A DNA stretch of 64,000 bases from the NCBI GenBank assembly GCA_009733575.1, contig ML769388.1, positions 1 through 64,000 on the forward strand, in the 5' to 3' direction. Under the pieces are notes generated by a model. The model saw nothing but the letters and a program-made list of their open reading frames with translations, was not told the DNA's origin and ran no database searches. Below, one piece after another: positions 1-10,964 of the stretch. How positions within the stretch are numbered: position 1 is the stretch's first letter; each line of letters opens with the position of its first letter. A program made the translations under genes and the position numbers. This stretch comes from Gymnopus androsaceus JB14. Its lineage: Eukaryota > Basidiomycota > Agaricomycetes > Agaricales > Omphalotaceae.

Positions 1-499
1 ATGGAAATTCAAGGGACAATTGAAAGGGAATAAGTAACTTGAACCTGAGGTTGAGTTCATTCAACAAGATAACTTGACAAAGTACAATGGTATTGAAGTG
101 GTAAAGTAAGGCTCTAAAGTATTAACTTCGAAGTAAGTAAGTAAGTAATTAAGTAAGTAAGTAAGTAGTAATCAAGAATTCTACTGAAACTGTAGTCAAT
201 CCAAGAGATAAGTAAAGACTTAGTGTGTATGACGCTGTAAGTAATTCTGAGGCACCTGAAGGTTGATTGTGACACTCCGAGACTCATATATACATACATG
301 CGGAGGGGGTAAGAACAAGCAAGAGGAGGTCAAAGGCAAGGGTATGGAATCTATGGATGAAATCCTTACACATAATTAAATTGTCCCCAATCCATTGAGA
401 ACCTTAATGACTATTGACATTGTAATCTTTATAATGTTATTTTCTGAGGGCCACATTAACAATTGAACTGGTGCCGTGTGTAAGTAAATTAACTTATTA
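1..499. other. Non-coding left edge with AAGT microsatellite
   Basis: No convincing coding sequence is seen. A short AAGT-type microsatellite lies at about 131-168. The remainder is AT-rich, and its ORFs are low-complexity readings of that repeat. Confidence 0.6.
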
Positions 500-696
500 C
501 AGCTGATTAGGAATTTGTAGCATAATTTTTGAAAAACGCTGCTCACTGTTTCTATTTACTAATAAACAACAACTCTATAGAAATGCTCCACTTAAAGCTT
601 CGAGGTGGAGCTATACTATTCAGTCGTTGTTTGTTTGTAAACAAAACCACTAACGAGTGTTTTTCAAAGACTATGCTACAAATTCCTAATTGGCTG
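500..696. repeat. Foldback (long inverted repeat) element
   Basis: The two halves are inverted copies of each other. The outer 38 bases (about 500-537 against 659-696) match with few differences; both contain AATTAGGAATTTGTAGCAT or its close variant. The similarity continues, more diverged, to a centre near 600, where GCTCCAC and GTGGAGC close the hairpin. There is no internal ORF of note. This fits a small non-autonomous foldback or MITE. I could not define a target-site duplication, and the arms may extend somewhat further outward. Confidence 0.65.
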
Positions 697-1530
697 TAAG
701 TATTTGATTGAGCGCCTGTTTTGCGCTTGCGATGTGGTGACTGAGGTCCCACTACCAAATATAGCTCAATCACCAAGGAACTATTGAAATGTTTTGATTC
801 CGATCATTCCGAGACAGCAAGGCCTTCCGGCTTTCCATACTTTGGTTGTAAAGTTGTAAACAGAGATAGAAGACAGTGAGCTCTGGACATAGATTTGGTA
901 TCTACGGACAGAGCCTCACAGTTGATGCAGATGACAGTGAGCCTTTGAACGGAGCTCAGAAGGCACAACTGGTTAGAACAGATAGAAATAGAGAGACAGA
1001 GACAGAGACAGAAGCAAAAAGGGATCGATTCGGTAACAATGGTAATAACAGACTAGGGTGCATGGACTTGGGGTGTCTACTTATATACTGTAGGGTGGCT
1101 GTGTAAGTTGTCGGGAGGGCCTGATGGATGGTTATCAAGTGCGGGAGGCACCCAGGAGGCAGGATAAGTGGTAATCACATGTAGAAAGTGCCCGGCAGGC
1201 AGGATAAATGGTAAATAAGCATGGAAAGCGCCCGCAATGTAGGTAATGAGTGCGGGAAGTATCCGCGGATGGTCAGGAAGCGTGGGAAACATCAGCGGGT
1301 GGATAGTGGATGAGAAATGAGCCAAGGCCTGACAGATTCCCCATTTTCGATGTTTTTGTTTCGGCCCATTTTGAACTAAATTTCATCTTATACAGGTATT
1401 TTGATGTATTCTTTGTCCAAATATTGATTTTCGAGCTCATGCTAGCACTACAAGCCTGTGAATATTCTTTTTATGTGCTGGTTGTGGGGATGCTCTGCAA
1501 TAAAAATTGTGTTTTCGCTCTTCGTGATTT
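697..1530. other. Intergenic region with GAGACA and GCGGGA-type minirepeats
   Basis: No recognisable gene. There is a short GAGACA-rich tract near 990-1012. From about 1130 to 1290, imperfect GTGCGGGAAG / GGCAGGATAA blocks recur with variable spacing. The open frame starting at 1310 reads AT-rich, low-information sequence until about 1530, where homology to UCS proteins begins. Confidence 0.5.
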
Positions 1531-2350
1531 TGCAACGCTGATAGCCAAACTCGCTATCACATCCTCGCCTGTTGCGGTATTTGGACCAAACGAGGGCGCT
1601 CTATTCGATGCTATTCGTCCATTCTATCTACTTCTTAGACACTCTCCCGCTAAACAGTTGCAACGTTTCGAAGCTCTTATGGCGTTGACGAATCTTGCAT
1701 CTGCCACTCCAGAGGTCTCTTCACGCGTGGCTAACACGGATGGTCTACTCGATCACGTCGAGCTCCTGCTACTAGATGACCACCCAATGGTTCAACGAGC
1801 TTCTGTCGAGCTCCTCTGTAACCTCATCGCCGGATCTGAGAAGGTCTTTGACCGATACAGCGACGCAGATGGAGCAGGGAAATCGAAATTGCGAATTATT
1901 TTGGCGTTATCGGATGTGGAAGACTTGCAGACTAGGCTTGCTGCTTCTGGTGCCTTGGCTACCCTGACATCCGCACCTAGCGCTTGCAAGGCTCTACTAG
2001 ACATCCAACACGAACGTCATAGGGTGTTCCCTATCCTTACTCTGCTAATTGATCCATCTGCTGCCCCAGCGGACGATCAGTTGGATAGCGAGTGTCATCC
2101 TGGGCTTGTGCACCGAGGTGTTGTCTGTGCATGCAACCTCCTTCTCAGTGCTGAAGCCGAAATGGATCGAAAAATGATACGCAAGGAAGCAGAGGAATCG
2201 GGACTTGTGAAGGCACTGCAAAACACGGTGGAGAACAATGGAATGGCGCAGATAGTACAGTCTGCATCAGAAGCACTCAAATTTTATTGGGTACTAATTA
2301 ACTATGTAGATGTAGAAAAACGAAAATTTAATTTTGAGATACTACAGTAG
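1531..2350 (+). pseudogene. UCS-domain myosin chaperone (She4/UNC-45 family), C-terminal fragment
   Basis: About 260 residues match the C-terminal armadillo-like UCS region of She4/UNC-45, which folds and stabilises myosin motor heads. Recognisable landmarks are AITSSPVAVFGP, the conserved FEALMALTNLAS block, and helical repeats such as HPMVQRASVELLCNL and HRGVVCACNLL. Fungal members are usually well over 600 residues. Nothing upstream in the window encodes the missing N-terminal part, so the gene is truncated or its 5' exons were replaced. GATAG just before CCAAACTCGC could be the acceptor of a lost intron. The frame runs past the expected end (SEALKFYW) into unrelated AT-rich sequence. A class I myosin, the known client of She4, starts about 140 bp downstream on the same strand. 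Confidence 0.75.
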
Positions 2351-2489
2351 TAGATAGAGCATAGCGCTCAGCGGGCGTCAAATTCCGGCAGCTGCCGCCG
2401 TGTAGTTACAGTGATTAACTCTCTTCCTTCCAACTACTTGTGTATCTTCTTTCTATCATTTATTCTGATTATAAGCTCTTTGAGTACTA

Positions 2490-5400
2490 ATGGTGAGATT
2501 TCCGTATTGTTTGGAATGCGATTTCTCATTCGCGTTGTAGGCGCCATCTAAGAAAGCGGGGAAGAAGGTGATCCCGACAGCGAAGAAAGCAGGGGGCGGA
2601 GGAGCCAAAGGCAAAGTAGCGAAGGTGAGCTAATCTATACTGGCATACTGGATAGAACTAAGTTGTGTGCCAGGCCGATTGGAAAGAAGGATTCAAGAAG
2701 AAAACAATCGGCGTCTCTGATATGACGCTTTTATCCACAATCAGCAACGAAAGTATCAACGACAACCTATCAAAGAGATGGAAGGGAGGCGAAATTTACA
2801 CTTACATCGGACAAGTGCTAATATCTGTGAATCCTTTCCGAGGCAAGTAGACTATCGTGCTTCAATGAATAACCAGCTCAAATTCGCTTAGATCTTGGGA
2901 TATATACCGAAGAGGTTCTCGAACGATACAAAGGAAAGAATCGGCTGGAAGTTCCACCCCATGTCTTTGCCATCGCTGAATCTGCCTACTATAACATGAA
3001 CGCCTATCACGAAAACCAATGTGTCATTATCTCGGGAGAGTCGGGTGCTGGAAAGACTGAGGCTGCAAAGCGAATCATGCAATACGTGGCCGCAGTATCT
3101 GGCGGGCAGGACAGCAGTATTCAGGAGATCAAGGATATGGTGTTGGCCACTAATCCTCTGCTGGAGAGTTTTGGATGCGCAAAGACACTGCGGAATAACA
3201 ACTCGAGTCGCCATGTATGTACATCTTCATCGATCCACTCCCCTAATTCATTGCTTCTCTTCAGGGAAAATATTTGGAAATCATGTTCAATTCGCATGGT
3301 GAACCTGTAGGAGCTCAGATCACGAACTATCTATTGGAGAAGGGTCGGGTTGTAGGGCAAGTTGAGAATGAGAGGGACTTTCACATATTTTACCAATTCA
3401 CTAAAGCTGCAACCGACGATCAACGAGGTGTGTGCATTGGGTTCTAATGTTCGGGCGGTACTGATTCGTATTCCAGAGATGTTTGGGTTACAGGGCCCTG
3501 AAGCATACGCGTATACAAGTGTCAGCAACTGTCTCGATGTCCAGGATATTGACGATAGCAAAGACTTTAAAGACACCATTGTGAGCTTATATACACATCT
3601 TCATCTAATTCATATGCTTAAACACCCTCAGAGCGCTATGCAAACCATCGGTCTCAGTGATCAAGAGCAAAGCGAGATATTTCGTATACTGGCGACTATC
3701 CTCTGGCTTGGAAATGTCCAATTCGTTGAGGACGACAGTGGAAATTCGATCGTTGCGGATGGCAGTGTCACTGATTTCGTTGCATATCTAATGGAGGTGG
3801 ACTCGGCTCTCGTACAGAAGGTGTTGACCTTGCGTGTCATGGAGACTCAACGTGGTGGTCGTCGAGGTTCCATTTACGATGTGCCTTTAAACCCAGCGCA
3901 GGCGGCGTCTGGAAAGGATGCGCTATCCAAAGCCCTATATAACAACCTCTTCGAATGGATCGTTTCTCGAATCAACGTTTCCATGAAACCCCGGACAGCT
4001 CATACTCAAGTCATCGGTATTCTTGTAAGTGTTCTGCGTGTTTCCCCCCAACATATTAACTCACTCTGTTGATTTGTGTAGGATATCTTTGGATTTGAGA
4101 TCTTCGAGGTGAGACTTAGATTGCACCTTGATAACACAAGGCTGTACGCTAACGTTGCGTAAAGGATAATTCCTTTGAGCAGCTCTGCATTAACTATGTC
4201 AACGAAAAGCTCCAACAAATATTCATCGAGTTGACGTTGAAGACCGAACAGGAGGAGTACGTCCGAGAGCAGATCAAATGGACACCAATCAAGTACTTCA
4301 ACAACAAGATTGTATGTGATTTGATTGAGGAGCGACGACCTGCAGGCATCTTCGCTACGTTAAATGATGCGTGCGCTACTGCCCATGCAGATCCTGCTGC
4401 TGCCGACAACAGTTTCATTCAGCGTTCTGCCGGCCTTGCATCCAATCCCCATTTTGAATCTCGCGGTGCCCAGTTCTTGGTCAAACACTATGCTGGAGAT
4501 GTTATGTATAATGTATCTGGCATGACCGACAAAAACAAGGATTCGCTCCTCAAAGATTTGTTGGACCTCATCGCTTCAAGTAGCAACCAGTTCCTACAAA
4601 CCCTCTTCCCCGATCGACCCGACCCAAACAGCAAGAAGAGACCCCCTACTGCTGGAGATAGGATCAAGGTAAGTGGTTTGTGATCGAGTGAATACTCGGT
4701 TTTGATGACCGTTAACGCAGGCTTCCGCTGGCGCCCTTGTTGAAAACTTGATGAAAGCCCAGCCATCATACATCCGTACTATCAAACCCAACCAGAACCG
4801 AAGTTCGTCTGAATATGATGAGAAAGCGATTCTGCATCAGATCAAGTACCTCGGTCTACAAGAGAACATCCGTGTTCGAAGAGCAGGTTTTGCTTACAGG
4901 AATACCTTTGAAAAGATGGTAGAGCGATTCTATCTTCTTTCTCATCGGACGTCTTACGCTGGAGAGTATACCTGGACCGGGGACGCCAAGTCAGGATGTG
5001 AAGCTATCCTCAAAGACACAGGTATTGCTAAAGAGGAGTGGCAGATGGGTACGACCAAGGCTTTTATCAAGAACCCTGAGACAGTGAGTCCGACATACTC
5101 TATTCCTTGATCTTTCTTCTCACATCCTACAAAGCTGTTCGCTTTGGAAACAATGCGTGATCGTTATTGGCATAATATGGCCGGTCGTATACAGCGCGCG
5201 TTTCGAAATTACATGCGATACAAGCACGAATGTGCTCGCCGTATACAGAGGTTTTGGAAGAACAATAAGGAATCTCTGGTATACGCCCAGGTTCGAGATT
5301 ACGGACATCAAGTACTTGCTGGACGAAAGGAGCGTAGACGGTACAGTCTGTTGAGTTATCGGAGGTTCATGGGTGACTATCTTGATATAAATGGCAAGAG

Positions 5401-7186
5401 TGCCTTTGGTGAAGAACTTGCGTCTGCTTGTGGTATTGGTAGTGAGTACTATTTATCTTCATTGTTCATTTCTAGGTTCTCAAGCCATTTTGGTAGGCGA
5501 TGAGGTCACGTTCAGTAGCAAAATTCAGCTTCTTGTATCGAAGCTTGGGCGTTCAAGTAAACCAAGCCCTCGGTGGATCGTCGTCGTATGTGATTCTCTT
5601 TCTTCAGGGTATGCCTGTCTAATACTGAAACGGATTTAAGACACGCAAAGCCGTTCATATAGCGATTACGACCGCAAAGAGGTCAAGCAGTGACTTCCCT
5701 TGAAAGAAAGATACCTTTGGTAACGATCAAGAGTATATCTATGACGAATCTAAGAGACGACTGGGTGGTCTGTTCACTTGTTTTTTTTTGCTCTCGCCGC
5801 TTTCCTCACGCACACTTTGATCTCAGGTCTTGAACGTCAATGCTTCAGAAGAGGGCGATCCCATCTTCCATTGTTACTTTAAGACCGAACTGGCTGCCAA
5901 CCTGATGACCTTGACGAACGCAAGCATTAGCCTCTTGATTGGGCCTACGTACGTCCCGTTCTCTTATTTCTGACATTCGCACATAATTGACCTCGTTTCT
6001 AGTATTGATTATGCCAAAAAGAAGGACAAACGGGCTCAAATCAAGTCTGTCAAAGATGAGACCGTGCGGGTGGATGATGTATACAAGAGCCATGCAATTC
6101 ATGTAGCGTCCGGAGAGCCTCCAAGTAGCTTGTCCCGTCCTGCCGCTAAGCGAAAAGCAGGCGTTGTCCGCCCTATCACACAAGGGAAACTTTTACGTTC
6201 TGGAGGTCCTGATGTATGTTCTGATATCGCTTGTCATCCGCTCAGTCTGTTCATAATGAGTATTACAGAAACCAAAGGCAGTATCAAAACCAAAACCTGT
6301 TGCCCAAAAACTTCCAGGACAGGCATCGACCCCGGTAGCTCCGTCGATAGTATCCAAGCCTACCCCGACCCCTGCAGCTGCAGCCATCAAGGCTAATGGC
6401 TCCAATCGTGCAGTTCCAGCACCTCCGCGCGCGTCCGTAGCGCCTCCTCCTCCTCCGCCCCCACCTGCAGCGGAACCTGCAGCGGAATTGTACAAAGCGA
6501 AGTATGCCTTCAACGGAGAAGAGGGCGAAATGTCATTGAAGAAGGACGATATCGTGGAAATTGTTTCAAAGGAAGGAGACAATGGTTGGTGGCTCGTTAC
6601 AAAGGATGGTGTCGAGGGTTGGGCTCCGACCAACTATCTGGAGCTAGTACCTCCGAAAGCTGCTCCTGCCGCTCCTAAGCCACCGCCTCGAGCAAAACCC
6701 GCACCAGCTGCTCCTGTGGCTGCGTCCGCAGCGAGGATTCCTGTCCAATCTGTAACGGCCAATGCTTCTGCGAAACCAGTTTCTGTATTCCCAGGTATGG
6801 TTCCAGCGAACGGATCTGCTGCACCTTGGAAGAAGGCCTCCGCTGCTACTTCAGAAGATTCACCTGCTTCTTCGAGACCTTCCAGTGTAATTGGAAATAA
6901 GCCTCCGCCTCCTTCTATAGCCAATAAACCCAAACCGCCAGTCGCAGCTAAGCCACCACCTCCAAAGGCTCCTGGAAAACCACCAATACCAAGTGCCCCC
7001 CGTCCGCCCGTTGGTGGTGGTGCTCCGAGAGCTGTGGGTGGTGGCGGAAAGCCTCCTGCGGCTCCTGGTGGTCAGATGGATTTGGCAGCAGCGGTGAGTT
7101 TCTGTTCTCTATTCAGTGCTCGTGCTGATTTACTTATCAAACCATAGCTGGCGAGACGTGCTCAGAAGATTGCTGACGACGAGTAG
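2490..7186 (+). CDS. MYO1: Class I unconventional myosin
   Basis: Actin-based motor for endocytosis and cortical actin patches. Exon 1 is only the ATG, followed by an intron at 2493-2540. The head has the P-loop GESGAGKT, switch region NNNSSRHGKY, relay [19 protein letters not shown], and RRGSIYDVP with the TEDS-rule serine phosphorylated by PAK-type kinases in this family. IQ-like motifs ([26 protein letters not shown]) follow, then a lipid-binding TH1 domain, a proline-rich stretch, an SH3 domain ([18 protein letters not shown] ... [11 protein letters not shown]), a second proline-rich stretch and a short acidic end (ADDE) of the Arp2/3-activating type. About 14 short introns are present; the one at 2843-2891 is GC-AG. 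Within TH1, near 5676-5684, the frame shifts by one base (stop at 5701 if read straight), yet all downstream exons stay conserved. Confidence 0.93.
2843..2891 (+). other. GC-AG intron in the myosin I gene
   Basis: The junction VNPFR / DLGIYTEEV is conserved across class I myosins. The only splice that keeps it is CGAG|GCAAGT ... CTTAG|ATCTTGGG, giving an R-D-L-G-I join. The nearby GT at 2847 would shift the frame. GCAAGT is the usual strong form of a non-canonical GC donor. Confidence 0.85.
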
Positions 7187-8308
7187 TGAAATGTATTTTA
7201 ATTTCCTTTACTGGTATACTATACATACTGATACAATGGATCGTAAACTACGTCTGGAACGGAATAGAGCTTTGTATCTTATCAATAAGTGCAGGATTGA
7301 AAAGCACAGCCCACTGCGACGTTACAACACAACAGCACATTTTGGCAGGAGCAATCAGAAAATGCTTCATGAATCCTACAGACTCCTACTTGACGATGGC
7401 ACTGATATATGCGTTTGATGTCAGTGAGCTTCCTTGCTGGTTCCTTGCCTCTCGGGCTCGCTCAGCACTGCCCCCGCTCTCGCTCTTTCGTTCTCACAGA
7501 ATACGAGACGATTCCCTCCCTGGATAAAAATCTGACAATAATATGGTTCCCTGCAACCATTGCAATCAATGCGTCTACTAGTCGTTATTACAGTGTAAAT
7601 GGACGTACAGTTGACGGAAGCTTATGTGCAAGTGACAGTGTTTAGTATGGCTTAGTACCAGAATTGAGCAAGCAACATTACTACGCTAGTGTCATCTGTA
7701 GTATCTTCATATATCTTGTTAGAGACTGTTCAGATCTCGACGCGTCAAACTGCGCCACTTTATATCGCGTGTGTGGCGCTGCAGTTTCAACTTGTGCCTG
7801 AGCGCTTTCTTACGTTTTTACGCCAGATCAAACATGATAAAGATCTAGACGCCTTCGAGCGGCTTGGAAGAGGAGTTCTCTCTCGGACTTGAGAACAATC
7901 CATATGAGTGCGGTCGAGCACAGTCTAGCACAGTGTAGAATTTCCGGATCCGAGAATCAAATCGAGAACGAAACGAGATCTTTGTCGATCGGAGCCTTAC
8001 AGCCGAGAGCGCCGAGAAAGCATTGATTCACGTAGCATTGAATCACGTAAAACACTGTAAAAAGAAAAGAAAAGTGGGTCGATTGAGAAACTTTTATATC
8101 TTATGAGAATCAACAGACCACCTGTTGTTCTTTTTCGTCCCACCTTTGTGGAATGATATCCTTTGTGTTTAAAAACAGATAAACGTCAAACCTTCTTCCT
8201 CCTGTTCCCGATCGTCTTGGACGGGCAATTTTCCAATTTCCAATTCGGAAATTCGGCAAAATTATGTGTTTTATTTTCTAGTGTTCAATCCTTTGTATCG
8301 ATCAACTC
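7187..8308. other. Intergenic, no gene seen
   Basis: Several short ORFs occur on the + strand but none shows domain similarity, a plausible exon chain or a fungal composition signature. The first part is the myosin 3' flank. The part nearest 8300 is pyrimidine-rich (TTCTTCCTCCTGTTCCC near 8190) and probably holds the promoter of the next gene. Confidence 0.5.
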
Positions 8309-9616
8309 ATGTCCTTTACGATGACGACCCACGAAACCAAATCTCAACCATTCTTCGTCACTATCTTGGCTGGTGCAATTAGCTCTGTTGGCTACGGAGT
8401 GGTAAGCCTATCTTTGTTACTTATCATTAATTTCCCTCACCCAACACTCCCACAGAGCGTATTTGCCATAGGGATTCTGTGGCTTCTTCCCTCAGCTGTA
8501 CCCGCGCTACCAGCCCAAGTCAAATCTAAAAAACATAAACATCAACGGAGACGTTCTGCCCCTCCAGTATTACCAAGTAGTGGTATTCACAGACCACCAT
8601 TATCATCTCTGATCAGCAGTAGCTCGCAGCCTACGCCTGATAGTCCACGGCCTTCTTCCACGCGCCGTGTTTACTTTGCTGATTCCCCTACGCTCGAGAC
8701 ACCTCCGTCTCGGAGGCGTACGCTTCCTTTAGAGGATTTGCGCGAGTCGTCTTTAGGATCAGCAAGTGTCATTCCTCTCGATGCCTCTCCTCGTTCATCT
8801 TCCTCGACGTTGGTGCATATCTCTCCTCCTCTTCCAAGTACTCTCTCGCGCATCCCAGACGTGATTTTAGAGCCTGCACCAGAAACTGCACGTCCACCTC
8901 CCTCTCAACCTTTGTTGTCGATGACACCGCGACTTCCTAGTAAAATCAAAGACTCTTGGAATCGTAAAGTGTCTGGTAGCAAGCCGAGTAATCAAAATAC
9001 TGATTCTGGAGGTGAAGCTACTCGTAAGTATAGAATCACTTTTGTATTCCGCTATCTGACACCTTATTATAGAGTCAGATGAAGCCTCCCGTTCTGCGGG
9101 ACCGTCTAATCCTGTACAAAGGCCGAAACGACGGACTGCTAGCTTCGGTTTTTCATGGCCAATCCCAAAAACAAAGGCCTCACCTCAAACCGTTACGACG
9201 TCGGCGTCTCATCTCCAAGACCATCTCTTTCTATACCAACCGATGTACCTTCCTCGAAACCAGATAGCCCATGTACCTCTTCTGCTATCTCCTCCCTTGT
9301 TCGCTCGACAAAGCAGCAACGTCGAGCGTCCGCTCCTATCAGGGAACGTACGCAACCATATGCTTACCCATATTTCGCTACGCCTCCTATAGCTGGAGAT
9401 CAACAACACACGGCCGCCAGCGCAGCTAGTGCGGCCAGCGAAGAACCATTCGAACGTAGTGGCTCCACCGCTGCAAAGTCGCTAGATCTTCCGCGAGAAT
9501 CCGCAGATTCTGAGCGACGGCGACTGAATGCAGCGGCGCAGGCATCGCTGGGGCTTGGTCCCAGAAGACCACAGCAGACACGAACGATGAGTGAAAGCTT
9601 TGCATTGGCTTCATAA
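8309..9616 (+). CDS. Ser/Pro-rich protein with N-terminal membrane anchor, unknown function
   Basis: I do not recognise the family. Exon 1 (from ATG 8309) joins across an intron starting GTAAGC (about 8402-8455). Together they form a hydrophobic N-terminal segment (FFVTILAGAISSVGYGV then VFAIGILWLLPSAVPALP), a signal peptide or anchor. A long disordered Ser/Pro/Arg-rich tail follows, with basic RRRSAPP, QRRASAP and RRTASFGF sites that look like AGC-kinase or 14-3-3 motifs. A second intron lies at about 9025-9072. Composition suggests the reading frame changes by one base between about 9140 and 9270: the +1 frame then stays Ser/Pro-rich to the stop at 9616 (TMSESFALAS). That change could be a sequence error near an A-run. 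Confidence 0.55.
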
Positions 9617-9916
9617 CTATTTTTTCTTAAATTATTGAATATGGGCATCGTGCGTGTTTATCTATTGAACGAATTTTGTTCTGTTTCCAGATGGCATCGT
9701 GACGAATAACAAACAAGTTGTATTTCTACTGCAATTATCTATCGTACTTAGTAGCATTTTTTTCGGGTATCTCATTTACATATAGAATACATTATTAATG
9801 GAAAGGAATTGGCGACATGTTATAAATCGGAGCAAGTAAGCTTATTCAGGCGCTAGCAGCGCTTGTCTCTGCCTCGTACTTCCATCTCGTACTTCCATTA
9901 CTCAGACTCAGAGAAC
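9617..9916. other. Short intergenic gap between two + strand genes
   Basis: AT-rich 3' flank followed by the riboflavin synthase promoter. No gene, repeat or strong motif is seen. Confidence 0.5.
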
Positions 9917-10829
9917 ATGTTCACGGGTTTGGTTGGCTTATCTGCGTAGGATCTGTGTTAGAGCTAACAATATCGCATAGATCGAACACTTGGGCACTGT
10001 CTCGCATATCGAGGTTGATGCTGGAGGAGCGACACTCATTCTGTCCGACTGTGCAGCCATTCTTGACGACTGCCATATTGGCGATTCGATTACTGTGAAT
10101 GGATGCTGGTACGCTTCGTCCTGACTTCAGACGATGCTTGTATATACCCACTTTTGAAATCAGTTTGACTGTGACGGAATTCGATAAAGTAGAAAAGGGA
10201 GGGTGGTTCAAGGTTTGGCTTGCGAATGAGACTCTTGAGCGCAGTGATTTGGGTAAGTATGCATACGATCTACTGGATTTTTTACCGAACGGTCTACAGG
10301 AGAGCGGGTCGTAGGAGATCAGCTCAATCTCGAGCGTGCAATGGGAGCTCATGTTCGATTCGGTGGTCATTTTGTCCAGGTTAGCATGTCCTCGATAGTG
10401 AAGCCTTGTTTTAATACTGCATAGGGCCATGTTGACACGACTGCTACAATCGTCGAGCGCACTGCAGACGGGGACTCGTTGCGGCTTACATTCCAGCTTC
10501 CTGAACCAACTTCCTCTCGACCATCTCTCCTTCGATATCTGATTGCCAAAGGCTTTGTGGCCATCGATGGCGCATCTTTGACTCTTACTGAAGTCGATGA
10601 TTCGCAAAGAACGTTCGGGGTCATGCTCATACAGCATACTCAGGAAAAGATTACGCTTGGAAAGAAACGATTGGGCGCAAAAGTTAATATTGAAATTGAC
10701 ATGATTGGAAAGTATGTTGAGAAAAGCGTCATTGCAGCTCTTGGAGGTTCAGGTGGCGCAGGCCTACGGGCCATGGTCGAGAAAGTAGTAGAGGACGTTC
10801 TGGCCAAGAAAGGACTATCGAGTAGCTAG
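9917..10829 (+). CDS. RIB5: Riboflavin synthase, alpha subunit
   Basis: Dismutates two 6,7-dimethyl-8-ribityllumazine molecules into riboflavin plus a pyrimidinedione, the last step of vitamin B2 synthesis. The protein starts MFTG, which is near-invariant in the family, and joins across the first intron (9932-9980) to LIEHLGTVSHIE. Two lumazine-binding barrels are visible: the first has SITVNGCCLTVTEF (assembled across intron 10109-10163) and GERVVGDQLNLERA; the second has GGHFVQGHVDTTATI, then FVAIDGASLTLTEV and the end of the barrel NIEIDMIGKYVEK. Four introns; all exon phases agree and no frame break is seen. Length, about 230 residues, is normal. Confidence 0.95.
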
Positions 10830-10964
10830 ACCGTGTCGGTGAAACAAGACATATCGTTACGATATGATATAAATGTGTTGGCGCTAATTTCATAATAAGT
10901 TGAACCTCTCCACCACAATTATTTAAATAGGTCTTCTAATAGTGTTGGTGTCTCTCTTACACTC

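Noticed and set aside
131..168. CRISPR-like array at the left edge
   Set aside because: A perfect AAGT microsatellite with no spacers.
6193..6933. Gly/Ala-rich minus-strand ORFs opposite the myosin tail
   Set aside because: They arise from antisense reading of the Pro/Ala-rich linker and SH3 region.
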